Source: an uncultured Paracoccaceae bacterium (lineage in GTDB: Bacteria; Pseudomonadota; Alphaproteobacteria; Rhodobacterales; Rhodobacteraceae). Taken from it: DNA of 64,000 nucleotides. Each line of letters starts with the position of its first letter. The stretch's first letter is position 1. The notes under the pieces are model-generated. The model saw only the letters and a program-made list of their open reading frames with translations. It searched no databases and was not told the origin of the DNA. Location of the stretch: NCBI GenBank assembly GCA_945952025.1, contig CAMFGW010000013.1, positions 1-64,000 of the forward strand, read 5' to 3'. The position numbers and the translations under genes were made by a program. Shown here piece by piece: positions 50,907 to 59,406 of this stretch.

Positions 50907-53348
50907 TCAGGCTTTGATCCGTTCGTTCGCCGGGTCCCACATCGGCCCGTCACCCTGCACCGTGGCCGGATAGCGCGTGCCGTAGATCTCGACTTCGACC
51001 GCCGTTCCGGGCTTGGCCAGATCGGTGCGGATCATCCCCAGCGCCAGCGCCTTGCCGACCCGGTAGCCCCAGGCGCCCGAGGTGGTTTCGCCCACCACCT
51101 GCTCGCCCTGCCAGAGGGTCGACATGTAGGGCGTGTCGAACGCCTCGCACGCGACGGTCAGCACGACGAAGCGCTTCGTCACCCCCGCCTGCCGCTCGCG
51201 TTCAAGCGCCGCCTTGCCGGGGAAGTCCTTTTCCCAGCGGATGAACCGGTCGAGGCCGCCCTGCATCAGGCTGTAGTCGGTCGACAGGTCGCCCTTCCAG
51301 GCGCGATAGGCCTTTTCGATCCTGAGTGCATTGAGCGCCCGCATCCCGAAAGGCACCGCACCCCCGGCCAGAAGCGCGTCATAGATCGTCGGAGCATCGG
51401 CCACGTCGCAATGGATTTCCCAGCCCAACTCGCCCGCGAACGAGACACGCAACAGCGCCACGTCGCGGCCCGCCACCTTGGCGGAATACTGGACCGACAG
51501 CCACGGCAGCGTCAGGTCGCCCTCGGTGATCGGCGCCAGCAGGTCGCGCGCCTTCGGGCCGGTGACGATGAAACAGTGGATCTTGTCCGACCAGTCCTCA
51601 ATCGTGACTCCCTCGGGCAAGCCGCGCTTCAGGACGTCGCGGTCGTGCCACTGGGCGACGGCGGCGGTGATGATGCCCACATCCTCGTCGCTGAAGGGCA
51701 GCACCGTCATCTCGGTCAGGATGCGGCCGCGGTCATCGGCGAAATAGGCAAGGCCCGTGCGCCCCGCCGCCGGCAGGCGCGAACAGGTCAGGCTTTCCAG
51801 GTGCGCTTTCGCGCCCGGACCCTTCAGCCTCAGCCGCGTGAAGCCCGCAAGGTCCAGGACCCCGACACCATCGCGCACGGCCTCTGCCTCGGCCCGCACG
51901 CGCGCCTCCCACGGGCCCTTGCGCGACCAGGTCTGTGTTGCGTCCCAGCTTGTGTCGTCGCCGGGCTTGGCGAACCATTCGGCACGCTCCCAGCCATTGT
52001 AGGCCGCCATCTGGCCGCCCAGCGCCTTGACCTTCTCATGCACCGGCGACAGGCGCCGGTCGGGCGCGGCGGGCCAGCGCGCCATGGGGAAATGCATGCC
52101 GTATTCGTGGCCGTAGACTTCCTTGCCCTTCTCGACGCAATAGTCCCGGTCGGTGTAGGCGGTGAAGCGGCGCGGGTCGCAGGACCACATGTCCCATTCC
52201 GTCGCCCCTTCCGTCACCCACTCCGCCAGCACCTTGCCCGCCCCGCCCGCCTGGGCGATGCCGAAGGTGAAGACGCAGGCCTCGAACGCGTTCGGAACGC
52301 CGGGCATCGGGCCGATCAGCGGGTTGCCATCGGGCGCATAGGGGATCGGGCCGTTGATGACCTTGGAAATCCCGGCGGTGCCCAGAAGTGGCACCCGCGC
52401 CATCGCATCCTCGATATACCATTCCAGCCGCTCGAGGTCGTCGGGGAAAAGCTGGAAGCTGAAATCCTCTGGGAACGGGTCGTCGGGGTTCACCCAATGG
52501 GCGCGGCAGATGCGCTCGTAGGGGCCAAGGTTGAAGCCGGTCTTTTCCTGGCGGAGGTAGTAAGAACTGTCGACATCCCGCAGAAGCGGCAGCTTGTGGC
52601 CGACTTCCTTCGACCAGGCCTCGATCTCGGCCACCGGCTCGGACAGAAGATACTGGTGGCTCATCACCATCATCGGCACGGTGCGCCCGCCATAGGGCTT
52701 GAACCACTCGCCGACCTTCTGCGCGTAGTAGCCGGCGGCGTTGATGACGATCTCGCAGCGGATGTCGCCCTTTGCGGTATGGACGATCCATTCGCCATTC
52801 ACGCGGGAAACCCCGGTCGCGGGGGTGAAGCGCAGGATGGTCGCGCCCATGTCGCGCGCGCCCTTGGCCAGCGCCTGCGTCAGCTGCGCGGGGTCGATGT
52901 CGCCGTCCGCCGGGTCATAGAGCGCGCCCTTCAGGCCGTGCGTCTCAAGGAACGGGTATTTCCCCTTGATCTCGCCAACGCCCAGCACCTCGAGCGCCAT
53001 GCCCTGATAGCGGCCCATGCCCCGGGCGCGCTCGAACTCCTGCATCCGCTCCGCGCTGTGGCCCAGCCGGACCGAGCCGGTCACATGGTAGTTCATCGGA
53101 TAGTCGACCGCCGCGCCCAGACCGCGATAAAGCTCGGTCGAGTAGCGCTGCATGTTCATCAACGACCAGCTGGTCGAAAAGGTCGGCACGTTGCCCGCCG
53201 CGTGCCAGGTCGACCCTGCCGTCAGCTCGTTCTTTTCCAGAAGGATGCAATCTGTCCAGCCGGCCTTGCAAAGGTGATAGAGCGACGAGACGCCGACCGC
53301 GCCGCCGCCGATGATGACCACCCGTGCCGAAGTAGGAATGCCGCTCAT
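50907..53348 (-). CDS. FAD-dependent dimethylglycine/sarcosine dehydrogenase-like protein (DAO + GcvT)
   Basis: 813 aa. The N-terminal DAO domain (1-about 370) has the FAD motif VIIGGGAVGVSSLYHL and STWHAAG, where the His is the site of covalent FAD in the DMGDH family. The middle FAO_M region and the C-terminal GcvT folate-binding domain (about 430-800) include VRDGVGVLDLAGFTRLRLKGPGA and FAGELGWEIHCD. It should oxidatively N-demethylate a methylated amino acid and pass the one-carbon unit to tetrahydrofolate. First gene of an operon divergent from a LysR regulator; the 110-bp gap has long inverted repeats. Confidence 0.93.
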   Translation of the reverse strand: MSGIPTSARVVIIGGGAVGVSSLYHLCKAGWTDCILLEKNELTAGSTWHAAGNVPTFSTSWSLMNMQRYSTELYRGLGAAVDYPMNYHVTGSVRLGHSAERMQEFERARGMGRYQGMALEVLGVGEIKGKYPFLETHGLKGALYDPADGDIDPAQLTQALAKGARDMGATILRFTPATGVSRVNGEWIVHTAKGDIRCEIVINAAGYYAQKVGEWFKPYGGRTVPMMVMSHQYLLSEPVAEIEAWSKEVGHKLPLLRDVDSSYYLRQEKTGFNLGPYERICRAHWVNPDDPFPEDFSFQLFPDDLERLEWYIEDAMARVPLLGTAGISKVINGPIPYAPDGNPLIGPMPGVPNAFEACVFTFGIAQAGGAGKVLAEWVTEGATEWDMWSCDPRRFTAYTDRDYCVEKGKEVYGHEYGMHFPMARWPAAPDRRLSPVHEKVKALGGQMAAYNGWERAEWFAKPGDDTSWDATQTWSRKGPWEARVRAEAEAVRDGVGVLDLAGFTRLRLKGPGAKAHLESLTCSRLPAAGRTGLAYFADDRGRILTEMTVLPFSDEDVGIITAAVAQWHDRDVLKRGLPEGVTIEDWSDKIHCFIVTGPKARDLLAPITEGDLTLPWLSVQYSAKVAGRDVALLRVSFAGELGWEIHCDVADAPTIYDALLAGGAVPFGMRALNALRIEKAYRAWKGDLSTDYSLMQGGLDRFIRWEKDFPGKAALERERQAGVTKRFVVLTVACEAFDTPYMSTLWQGEQVVGETTSGAWGYRVGKALALGMIRTDLAKPGTAVEVEIYGTRYPATVQGDGPMWDPANERIKA

Positions 53349-53365
53349 AACGTCCTCCGCTGATC

Positions 53366-53446
53366 GCGCCCTAATATCTGCCTCTGGCCGGGTGGTTTCA
53401 ATTCATGGCCATACGGGCTATTGATCGACAAAACCGATTAGGGCGC
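53366..53446. promoter_or_regulatory. Inverted 10-mers flanking the divergent lysR/DMGDH promoter
   Basis: GCGCCCTAAT (53366-53375) and its exact reverse complement ATTAGGGCGC (53437-53446), 71 bp centre to centre. The first arm lies 18 bp from the DMGDH start (53348), the second 13 bp from the LysR start (53459). Both arms are placed to be operators near each transcription start; the arrangement is compatible with looping by a LysR tetramer. Confidence 0.6.
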
Positions 53447-53458
53447 CACCGGACGGCC

Positions 53459-54385
53459 ATGCAGACCGAGCTGATAGAGACCTTCCTTGACCTCTGCGAC
53501 AGCCGCAGTTTCAACCGCACCGCCGACCGGCTGGGCGTGACGCAATCGACCGTGTCCGCGCGCATCCAGTCGCTCGAGGCGCTTGTCGGGCGGCCCCTCT
53601 TCACACGCTCGCGCGCCGGAACCGACCTGACGGTCGAGGGGCTGAAGTTCGAACCCCACGCCCGCGCGCTCCGCCATGGCTGGAACGAGGCGCTGCATGC
53701 CACGCGGACGGCGGGCATGTCGGCGGTCAGGCTGCGCGTGGGCATGCAGCACGACCTGACCGGCAACATGATCGGCGCATGGGTCCGCGACTTCCGCGCC
53801 GCCCTGCCCGACACGGCCTTCTATATCGAGGCCGACTATTCCGCCGCCATGGCCTCGGACCTGCTGATCGGCGCGCTGGATTTCGCCATGCTCTATTCGC
53901 CACGCATGCACCCGGACCTGTATCACGAGACGCTCGGCGACATCACCTACCGCATGGTGGCGACCGACACCGACCGGATGGCGGGTGTCGCGCCCGACAG
54001 CTACATCCAGACCAACTTCTCGCCCGCCTTCGCCGCCGCCCATGCCGCGCTGCACCCGGGCCTGACGGCGGCGGCCGTGTCGAGCGGTCAAAGCACGGCT
54101 GTCGCAGGGCTCTTGCTGTCGCTCGGCGGTGCCGCCTACCTGATCGAGGAAGTGGCCGAGGAACTGGTCGCCGCCGGCAAGGCCCGGACGGTCACCGACG
54201 CCCCGCCCATCCCCCAGACGGTCTTCGCCGCCATGCACCTGCGAAACCGCCACCGCCCCATGCACCGCCGCCTTCTGAAGCTGCTGCGCCGCCAGATTTC
54301 GGGTCGCGGCAACCGCCCGGCCCGCGCGCTGGCAAACCCCCTGGCCCACCCCCTTGCCAATCCGCCATCCAGCCCCCAGAGCTAG
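53459..54385 (+). CDS. LysR-family transcriptional regulator
   Basis: 308 aa. N-terminal HTH at about residues 1-60 with LIETFLDLCDSRSFNRTADRLGVTQSTVSARIQSLEALVGRPLFTR. The effector domain covers about 90-290. The tail is Pro/Ala/Asn-rich (ALANPLAHPLANPPSSPQ). The start at 53459 is chosen as the HTH begins at once; the frame is open to 53405. Divergent from the DMGDH-MttB-ALDH operon and hence its probable regulator; the ilvA gene begins 3 bp after its stop, so the two are co-transcribed. Confidence 0.92.
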   Translation: MQTELIETFLDLCDSRSFNRTADRLGVTQSTVSARIQSLEALVGRPLFTRSRAGTDLTVEGLKFEPHARALRHGWNEALHATRTAGMSAVRLRVGMQHDLTGNMIGAWVRDFRAALPDTAFYIEADYSAAMASDLLIGALDFAMLYSPRMHPDLYHETLGDITYRMVATDTDRMAGVAPDSYIQTNFSPAFAAAHAALHPGLTAAAVSSGQSTAVAGLLLSLGGAAYLIEEVAEELVAAGKARTVTDAPPIPQTVFAAMHLRNRHRPMHRRLLKLLRRQISGRGNRPARALANPLAHPLANPPSSPQS

Positions 54386-54388
54386 CCC

Positions 54389-55630
54389 ATGGACCCTTTC
54401 AGCACAGCCGCCCGCGCCGCCACCGACCGTCTTCGGACCCTGTTCGAGCCGACGCCCCTTCAGCTCAACGACCACCTGTCCAGCCGCTACGGCGCCGAGG
54501 TCTACCTCAAGCGCGAGGATCTGACCCCGGTCCGCAGCTACAAGCTGCGCGGTGCCTTCACGGCTATGGGCCATGCGATCGACGAAGGACAGCGCACCTT
54601 CGTCTGTGCCAGCGCCGGGAACCACGCACAGGGCGTGGCCTATGCCTGCCGCCATTTCGGCGCGCGCGGCACGATCTTCATGCCGGTCACGACGCCCCAG
54701 CAAAAGATCGACAAGACCCGCACTTTTGGCGGCGATAGTGTCGAAATCCGCCTGACCGGCGACTATTTCGACCAGACCCTCGCCGCCGCCCAGGCCTTCG
54801 CGGCCGAGACGGGCGCGCATTTCCTGTCGCCCTTCGACGATGCAGACGTGATCCGCGGCCAGGCCTCGGTCGGGGTCGAGATCCTGGACCAGCTCGGCGC
54901 ACCCCCGGACCTGGTGATCCTGCCCGTCGGCGGCGGCGGCCTGTCGTCCGGCGTCACCCGCTACTTCCGTGAGGCCGCACCCGAAACCCGCTTCCTTTAT
55001 GTCGAGCCCCAGGGCGGCGCGAGCCTGACCGCCGCCCTTGCCGCGCACGAACCCGTCACGCTGAAGCGCGTCAACACCTTCGTCGACGGCGCCGCCGTGG
55101 CCCGGATCGGCGCCCTGCCGTTTGAGATTTTAGGCTCTGTTCCGCCTGAAAACGTGCTTTTGGCCCCCGAGGACCGCATCTGCATCACCATGCTCGAATT
55201 CCTGAACGTCGAAGGGATCGTCCTCGAACCCGCCGGCGCGCTCTCGGTCGACGTGCTGCCGGGGCTTGCCGACCGTATCGCGGGCAAGCGGGTGGTCTGC
55301 GTGACCTCGGGCGGCAATTTCGACTTCGAGCGCCTGCCCGAGGTGCGCGAGCGCGCCAACCGCTTTGCCGGTTTGAAGAAGTATTTCATTCTGCGCATGC
55401 CCCAGCGCCCCGGCGCGCTGAAGGAATTCCTGTCGATGCTCGGCCCCGACGACGACATCGCGCGATTCGAATATCTGAAGAAATCGGCCCGCAACTTCGG
55501 CTCGGTCCTGATCGGGATCGAGACGAAAGAGGCCGACAATTTCGCCCATCTGACCGATGCGCTCGACGCCGCGGGCTTTGCCTACCGCGACATCACCGAT
55601 GATGAGGCTTTGGCCGAATTCCTGATCTGA
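54389..55630 (+). CDS. ilvA: Threonine ammonia-lyase (threonine dehydratase)
   Basis: 413 aa. Fold-type II PLP enzyme making 2-oxobutyrate from threonine for isoleucine synthesis. PLP lysine in VRSYKLRGAF, asparagine loop SAGNHAQGVAY, glycine-rich loop GGGGLSSG. The C-terminal part (from about 330) is the single ACT-like regulatory domain (KKYFILRMPQRPGALKEFL). Its sense strand holds AT-rich islands at 54723-54748 and 55124-55156. The stop codon touches the stop of the convergent M24 peptidase gene (55628-55633). Co-transcription with lysR next to a demethylation cluster is unusual for a biosynthetic ilvA. Confidence 0.93.
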   Translation: MDPFSTAARAATDRLRTLFEPTPLQLNDHLSSRYGAEVYLKREDLTPVRSYKLRGAFTAMGHAIDEGQRTFVCASAGNHAQGVAYACRHFGARGTIFMPVTTPQQKIDKTRTFGGDSVEIRLTGDYFDQTLAAAQAFAAETGAHFLSPFDDADVIRGQASVGVEILDQLGAPPDLVILPVGGGGLSSGVTRYFREAAPETRFLYVEPQGGASLTAALAAHEPVTLKRVNTFVDGAAVARIGALPFEILGSVPPENVLLAPEDRICITMLEFLNVEGIVLEPAGALSVDVLPGLADRIAGKRVVCVTSGGNFDFERLPEVRERANRFAGLKKYFILRMPQRPGALKEFLSMLGPDDDIARFEYLKKSARNFGSVLIGIETKEADNFAHLTDALDAAGFAYRDITDDEALAEFLI

Positions 55631-56728
55631 TCAGCCCCGGATCACCGGATCGCGCGGCAGGCCCGACAGGATTTCCGGGCCGTCCGCGCGCAGGAACACA
55701 ATGTCTTCCAGCCGGACGCCGAAATGCCCGTCGAGATAGATCCCCGGCTCGATCGAAAAGACATTTCCGGCGACCAGCGGACGGGTCGAAGAGCCGGCGA
55801 TGTAGGGCTCTTCATGCAGCTCGATCCCAAGGCCATGGCCGGTCCGGTGCAGGAACTGCGGCCCGTAGCCGGCGCGCGTGATCACACCCCGCGCGGCCTC
55901 ATCGACCGCCCGCGCCTCGACCCCCGGCCGGGCGGCGGAAAGGGCGGCCCCGACCGCCTGGTCGACAATCCGGGTGATCTTCAGGAACTCGTCCGTAGGC
56001 GTGCCGAACCAGCCGGCGCGAGTCATGTCCGACGGATAGCCCAGGTGCCGGCAGCCCGCGTCGATCAGGACCGCGCTGTCGCGCGTCAGCCGGGTCGGGC
56101 CGGTGTGATGGTGGCAAAAGGCCCCGTTCGGGCCGAAACAGACCGAGGTGAACTCGACCGCCGCGCCTTCGGCGGCATAGGCGGCGGCGATCACCGCTGC
56201 CACGTCCTCTTCGGTCATGCCCTCGCGCAGCGCGTCGAACCCGGCCATGACCGCCCGGTCGTTCAAGAGCGCCGACGCCTTCAGCGCGTTGTATTCCGCC
56301 TCGTCCTTTTCCGCCCGGATCGCCCCCACCGTCGCCCGCGCGAATGACCGCCGGGCACCCGGCAGCGCGTCCAGAAGGCGCAGCGCGAAATCCGCCCGCA
56401 TCGCCTCATCAACCGCGACAGAGGCCGCAACAGGGTCGATTCCGGTCGCCGCGATCAGCTCGGAAAGCGCCCGGTCCGGCCCTTCGTCGTCCGACCAGGT
56501 GTGGAACGGCAGGTCCGTCCCCTGCCGCACGCTGAGCGCATTGAGCGTGGGCATCAGAAGGCCGGCATAGCTCTGGCTGACCAGCAGCATCACCGGCCGC
56601 TCGTCGCCGTGGGGGTCAAGGCCGGCCAGCCAGCGCAGATGGGCGGTCGGCCCGATGGCCGTCAGGTCGGTCCCCGTCTCGCGCATCTTCTGGCGCAGTC
56701 GGTCAAGGCGGGCGCTGGTCTGGGTCAT
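55631..56728 (-). CDS. M24-family Xaa-Pro aminopeptidase
   Basis: 365 aa. Creatinase-type N-terminal domain (about 1-135), then the pita-bread metallopeptidase domain. Metal ligands are visible: Asp in LIDAGCRHLGYPSD (two Asp), His in HRTGHGLGIELHE, Glu in FSIEPGIY and Glu in VRLEDIVFL. FCHHHTGPTRL contains the active-site His. Cleaves the N-terminal residue before proline in peptides; related creatinases and ectoine hydrolases share the fold. No such pathway genes are next to it. Start at 56728 is well placed; a multi-hairpin element begins 72 bp upstream. Confidence 0.88.
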   Translation of the reverse strand: MTQTSARLDRLRQKMRETGTDLTAIGPTAHLRWLAGLDPHGDERPVMLLVSQSYAGLLMPTLNALSVRQGTDLPFHTWSDDEGPDRALSELIAATGIDPVAASVAVDEAMRADFALRLLDALPGARRSFARATVGAIRAEKDEAEYNALKASALLNDRAVMAGFDALREGMTEEDVAAVIAAAYAAEGAAVEFTSVCFGPNGAFCHHHTGPTRLTRDSAVLIDAGCRHLGYPSDMTRAGWFGTPTDEFLKITRIVDQAVGAALSAARPGVEARAVDEAARGVITRAGYGPQFLHRTGHGLGIELHEEPYIAGSSTRPLVAGNVFSIEPGIYLDGHFGVRLEDIVFLRADGPEILSGLPRDPVIRG

Positions 56729-56800
56729 TGGGGCCTCCGGGGTTGCGGCTTTGACAGACCAAGAAACCGCGCCCGCTTCAAGCCCCTGGTCGGCCCGCCG

Positions 56801-57017
56801 GGCCGGGCGGGATCAGGAAACGCGACCCGCGTTTCCCCCGCCCGCGTGGGAACGGTGCGGCTGGACCGTCAGGGTAACAGACTCACATAGGCCAGCGCCT
56901 GCCCCAGTGGGCGCGGAAGCGCCCGCCATGGGCGGGGCGGGCGCTGGCCGGTGGCTTTGGGCCACCGGCCGGGACAAAGGGCGAAGTCACCGCATGGCAG
57001 GGTCAACGGCCCCTGCC
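56801..57017 (+). repeat. Multi-hairpin intergenic element, copy 3
   Basis: About 217 bp, aligned with 8032-8250 over its length. Terminal hairpin GGCAGGG (56996-57002) with CCCTGCC (57011-57017), 8-nt loop, only 3 bp from the tdh stop. GGGCGC-GGAA-GCGCCC and CCGGTGGC/GGCCACCGG hairpins are preserved. Unlike the other two copies it lies between tandem genes (M24 peptidase and tdh), but again it is antisense to the gene whose 3' end it adjoins (tdh). Most of the 292-bp gap consists of this element. Confidence 0.85.
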
Positions 57018-57020
57018 AAT

Positions 57021-58058
57021 TCATCCCCAGTCCAGCACCACCTTGCCCGACTGGCCCGACTTCATCGACGCAAAGCCCTCGCGGAAGTCATCGACGCCGA
57101 ATCGGTGGGTGATGACCCCCCGCACATCGAGCCCGTTCTGCAGCATCGCGATCATCTTGTACCAGGTCTCGAAGATCTCGCGGCCATAGACGCCCTTGAT
57201 GGTCAGCGCCTTGAAGACGATGCGGTTCCAGTCGACCGGCGCGGGCTTCGGCGGGATCCCCAGCATGGCGATCCGGCCCCCCATCACCATGTTGTCGACC
57301 ATCTGGTCGAACCCCGCCGGATTGCCCGACATCTCCATCCCCACGTCATAGCCCTGCGCGAGCTTCAGCTTGTGGCTCACGTTCTTCAGGTCTTCCACCG
57401 CGACATTCACGCATGTCACGTCCGCGACCTTCGCCGCCAGCGCCAGCCGCTCGGGGTTCACGTCGGTGATGACCACATGCCGCGCGCCGACATGGCGGGC
57501 GACGGCGGCGGCCATGATGCCGATGGGCCCAGCGCCGGTGATCAGCACATCCTCGCCCACCAGATCGAAGCTGAGCGCGGTATGGACGGCATTCCCCAAG
57601 GGGTCGAGAATCGCGCCGATCTCATCGTCGATGTCATCCGGCAGGGGCACCACGTTGAAGGCAGGCAGGCGCAGGTATTCGGCGAAGGCGCCGGGTTCGT
57701 TCACCCCGATGCCGCGCGTTTCGGGGTCAAGGTGGAACTTGCCGGACCGGGACTGGCGGCTTTGATGGCCGATCAGATGCCCCTCGCCCGAACAGCGCTG
57801 GCCGACCTTCAGGTCGGTGACGTTGCGGCCAAGCTCTACAATCTCGCCCGCGAACTCATGGCCGGTAACAAGGGGCACCGGCACCGTGCGCGCCGCCCAG
57901 TCGTCCCAGTTCCAGATATGGATGTCCGTGCCGCAGATCCCGGTCTTGCGGATCTTGATGAGCACATCGTCCGGCCCGATCTCGGGCACCGGGCGGCGTT
58001 CCATCCAGAGGCCGGGCTCGGGCCTCGATTTCGCAAGAACCTTCATTTCGTTCGACAT
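57021..58058 (-). CDS. tdh: L-threonine 3-dehydrogenase
   Basis: 345 aa. Zinc-dependent alcohol dehydrogenase fold that oxidises L-threonine to 2-amino-3-oxobutyrate. Catalytic zinc motif: [11 protein letters not shown] with Cys about 42 and GHEFAGEI. The cofactor motif is [20 protein letters not shown]. The structural zinc loop, normally four Cys after GEGH, reads [20 protein letters not shown] here with no Cys, so structural zinc is absent. The rest is complete. It shares one base with the kbl stop (TGATG), forming the kbl-tdh operon. Stop 3 bp from the third multi-hairpin element. Confidence 0.95.
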   Translation of the reverse strand: MSNEMKVLAKSRPEPGLWMERRPVPEIGPDDVLIKIRKTGICGTDIHIWNWDDWAARTVPVPLVTGHEFAGEIVELGRNVTDLKVGQRCSGEGHLIGHQSRQSRSGKFHLDPETRGIGVNEPGAFAEYLRLPAFNVVPLPDDIDDEIGAILDPLGNAVHTALSFDLVGEDVLITGAGPIGIMAAAVARHVGARHVVITDVNPERLALAAKVADVTCVNVAVEDLKNVSHKLKLAQGYDVGMEMSGNPAGFDQMVDNMVMGGRIAMLGIPPKPAPVDWNRIVFKALTIKGVYGREIFETWYKMIAMLQNGLDVRGVITHRFGVDDFREGFASMKSGQSGKVVLDWG

Positions 58059-59248
58059 CAGATCACCCCCGAGGCCCGGCCCGCGGCGGCGAAGGCCGCA
58101 AGCCCTGTATCAAGATCGGCGCGCGTCAGCCGCGCATTCATCTGGGTGCGGATTCGGGCGCGGCCCTTCGGCACCACCGGAAAGAAGAAACCCGCAACAT
58201 AGACGCCACGCTCGAACAGCTCGGCCGCCATGCGCTGGGCCAGGACCGCCTCGCCCAGCATGACGGGCACGATCGGGTGATCGCCGGGCAGAAGGGTGAA
58301 ACCCAGGTCCGAAAGTCCCGCGCGCCAGTAGGCGGCATTGTCGGCCAGCGTCTTGCGCAGATCATCCGCGCCTTCCGCAATGTCGATCGCCGCAAGACCC
58401 GCCGCGACCACGGGCGGCGGCAGCGCGTTCGAAAAGAGGTAAGGCCGCGCCCTTTGCCGCAGAAGGTCGATGACCGCCTGCGGACCAGCGATATAGCCGC
58501 CAAGCGCCCCGCCAAGCGCCTTGCCTAGCGTGCCGGTCAGGATGTCGGCCCGGACCCCGGCGCGGGCGGGCGTGCCGCGCCCCTGCGGCCCGACAAACCC
58601 CGTAGCATGGCAGTCGTCGACCATGAGAAGCGCCCCATGCCGGTCGCAGGCGGTGCGAATCTCGGCCAGCGGCGCGAAGGTGCCGTCCATCGAGAAGACG
58701 CCATCCGTCGCCACCATCACGAAGCGCGCGCCGTCGGCCCGCGCCTGTGCCAGCACACGCTCCAGATCGGCCACATCACCGGTTTCGTAGCGGTAACGGC
58801 GCGCCTTGCAGAGCCGGACGCCGTCGATGATCGAGGCATGGTTGAGCGCGTCCGAGACGATGGCATCCTCTGGCCCCAGAAGCGGTTCGAACAGGCCGCC
58901 GTTGGCATCGAAACAGGCGGCAAACAGGATCGAATCGTCCATTCCCAGATAGGCGGCGATGCGCGCCTCCAGCGCCCGGTGCAGGTCCTGCGTGCCGCAG
59001 ATGAAGCGGACCGAGGCCATGCCGTAGCCGTGCGTATCCATTGCCACGCGCGCAGCGGCGATCAGGCGCGGATCGTCGGCAAGGCCGAGGTAATTGTTGG
59101 CGCACAGGTTCAGGAGCGTCCGCCCCCCGACCTTTACATGCGTGCCCTGGGCCGAGGTGATCGGCCGTTCGCGCTTCATCAGCCCGTCGGCCTCGATCGC
59201 GCCAAGAAGGCCGGTCACATGACCCAGGAAAGCGGTGATTTCCGTCAT
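58058..59248 (-). CDS. kbl: Glycine C-acetyltransferase (2-amino-3-ketobutyrate CoA ligase)
   Basis: 396 aa. PLP-dependent alpha-oxoamine synthase fold, taking the Tdh product plus CoA to glycine and acetyl-CoA. [17 protein letters not shown], the PLP lysine in [16 protein letters not shown], and [16 protein letters not shown] are diagnostic. The ATG at 59248 is the standard start; the frame is open to 59383 across the promoter. Upstream is an inverted repeat CGGAAGTG/CACTTCCG. Divergent from a GST gene. Confidence 0.95.
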   Translation of the reverse strand: MTEITAFLGHVTGLLGAIEADGLMKRERPITSAQGTHVKVGGRTLLNLCANNYLGLADDPRLIAAARVAMDTHGYGMASVRFICGTQDLHRALEARIAAYLGMDDSILFAACFDANGGLFEPLLGPEDAIVSDALNHASIIDGVRLCKARRYRYETGDVADLERVLAQARADGARFVMVATDGVFSMDGTFAPLAEIRTACDRHGALLMVDDCHATGFVGPQGRGTPARAGVRADILTGTLGKALGGALGGYIAGPQAVIDLLRQRARPYLFSNALPPPVVAAGLAAIDIAEGADDLRKTLADNAAYWRAGLSDLGFTLLPGDHPIVPVMLGEAVLAQRMAAELFERGVYVAGFFFPVVPKGRARIRTQMNARLTRADLDTGLAAFAAAGRASGVI

Positions 59249-59270
59249 AGCGTCGATTCCTCCGTGACAT

Positions 59271-59320
59271 CGGAAGTGACAGGTGCCGGGCGGCCTGTCA
59301 AGATAACGGATGCACTTCCG
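59271..59320. promoter_or_regulatory. Inverted repeats in the kbl/GST intergenic region
   Basis: CGGAAGTG (59271-59278) and CACTTCCG (59313-59320) enclose a second, nested TGACAGG/CCTGTCA dyad (about 59277-59299). On the minus strand a TTGACA (59301-59296) lies inside and could be the kbl -35, though no good -10 is visible at 17 nt. Possible operator of a regulator of threonine catabolism. Confidence 0.45.
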
Positions 59321-59406
59321 CCAATGTGGAAAATTCCAGCCCTTTACCACGGACCGGCTCCCCGCCACACTGACCCCAGCCAAACCGCCCGAAAGCAGAG
59401 CCTATC

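Noticed and set aside
49248-53363. Long plus-strand open frame opposite ALDH, MttB-like and DMGDH-like genes (about 1371 codons)
   Set aside because: The minus-strand genes have full catalytic motifs; the plus frame is rich in Arg, Gly and His without domains, as expected from antisense of GC-rich DNA.
55631-56728. Ectoine hydrolase (DoeA/EutD) with threonine dehydratase-like EutB
   Set aside because: The adjacent ilvA has the regular ACT-like biosynthetic C-terminus and no doeB, eutC or uptake genes lie nearby.
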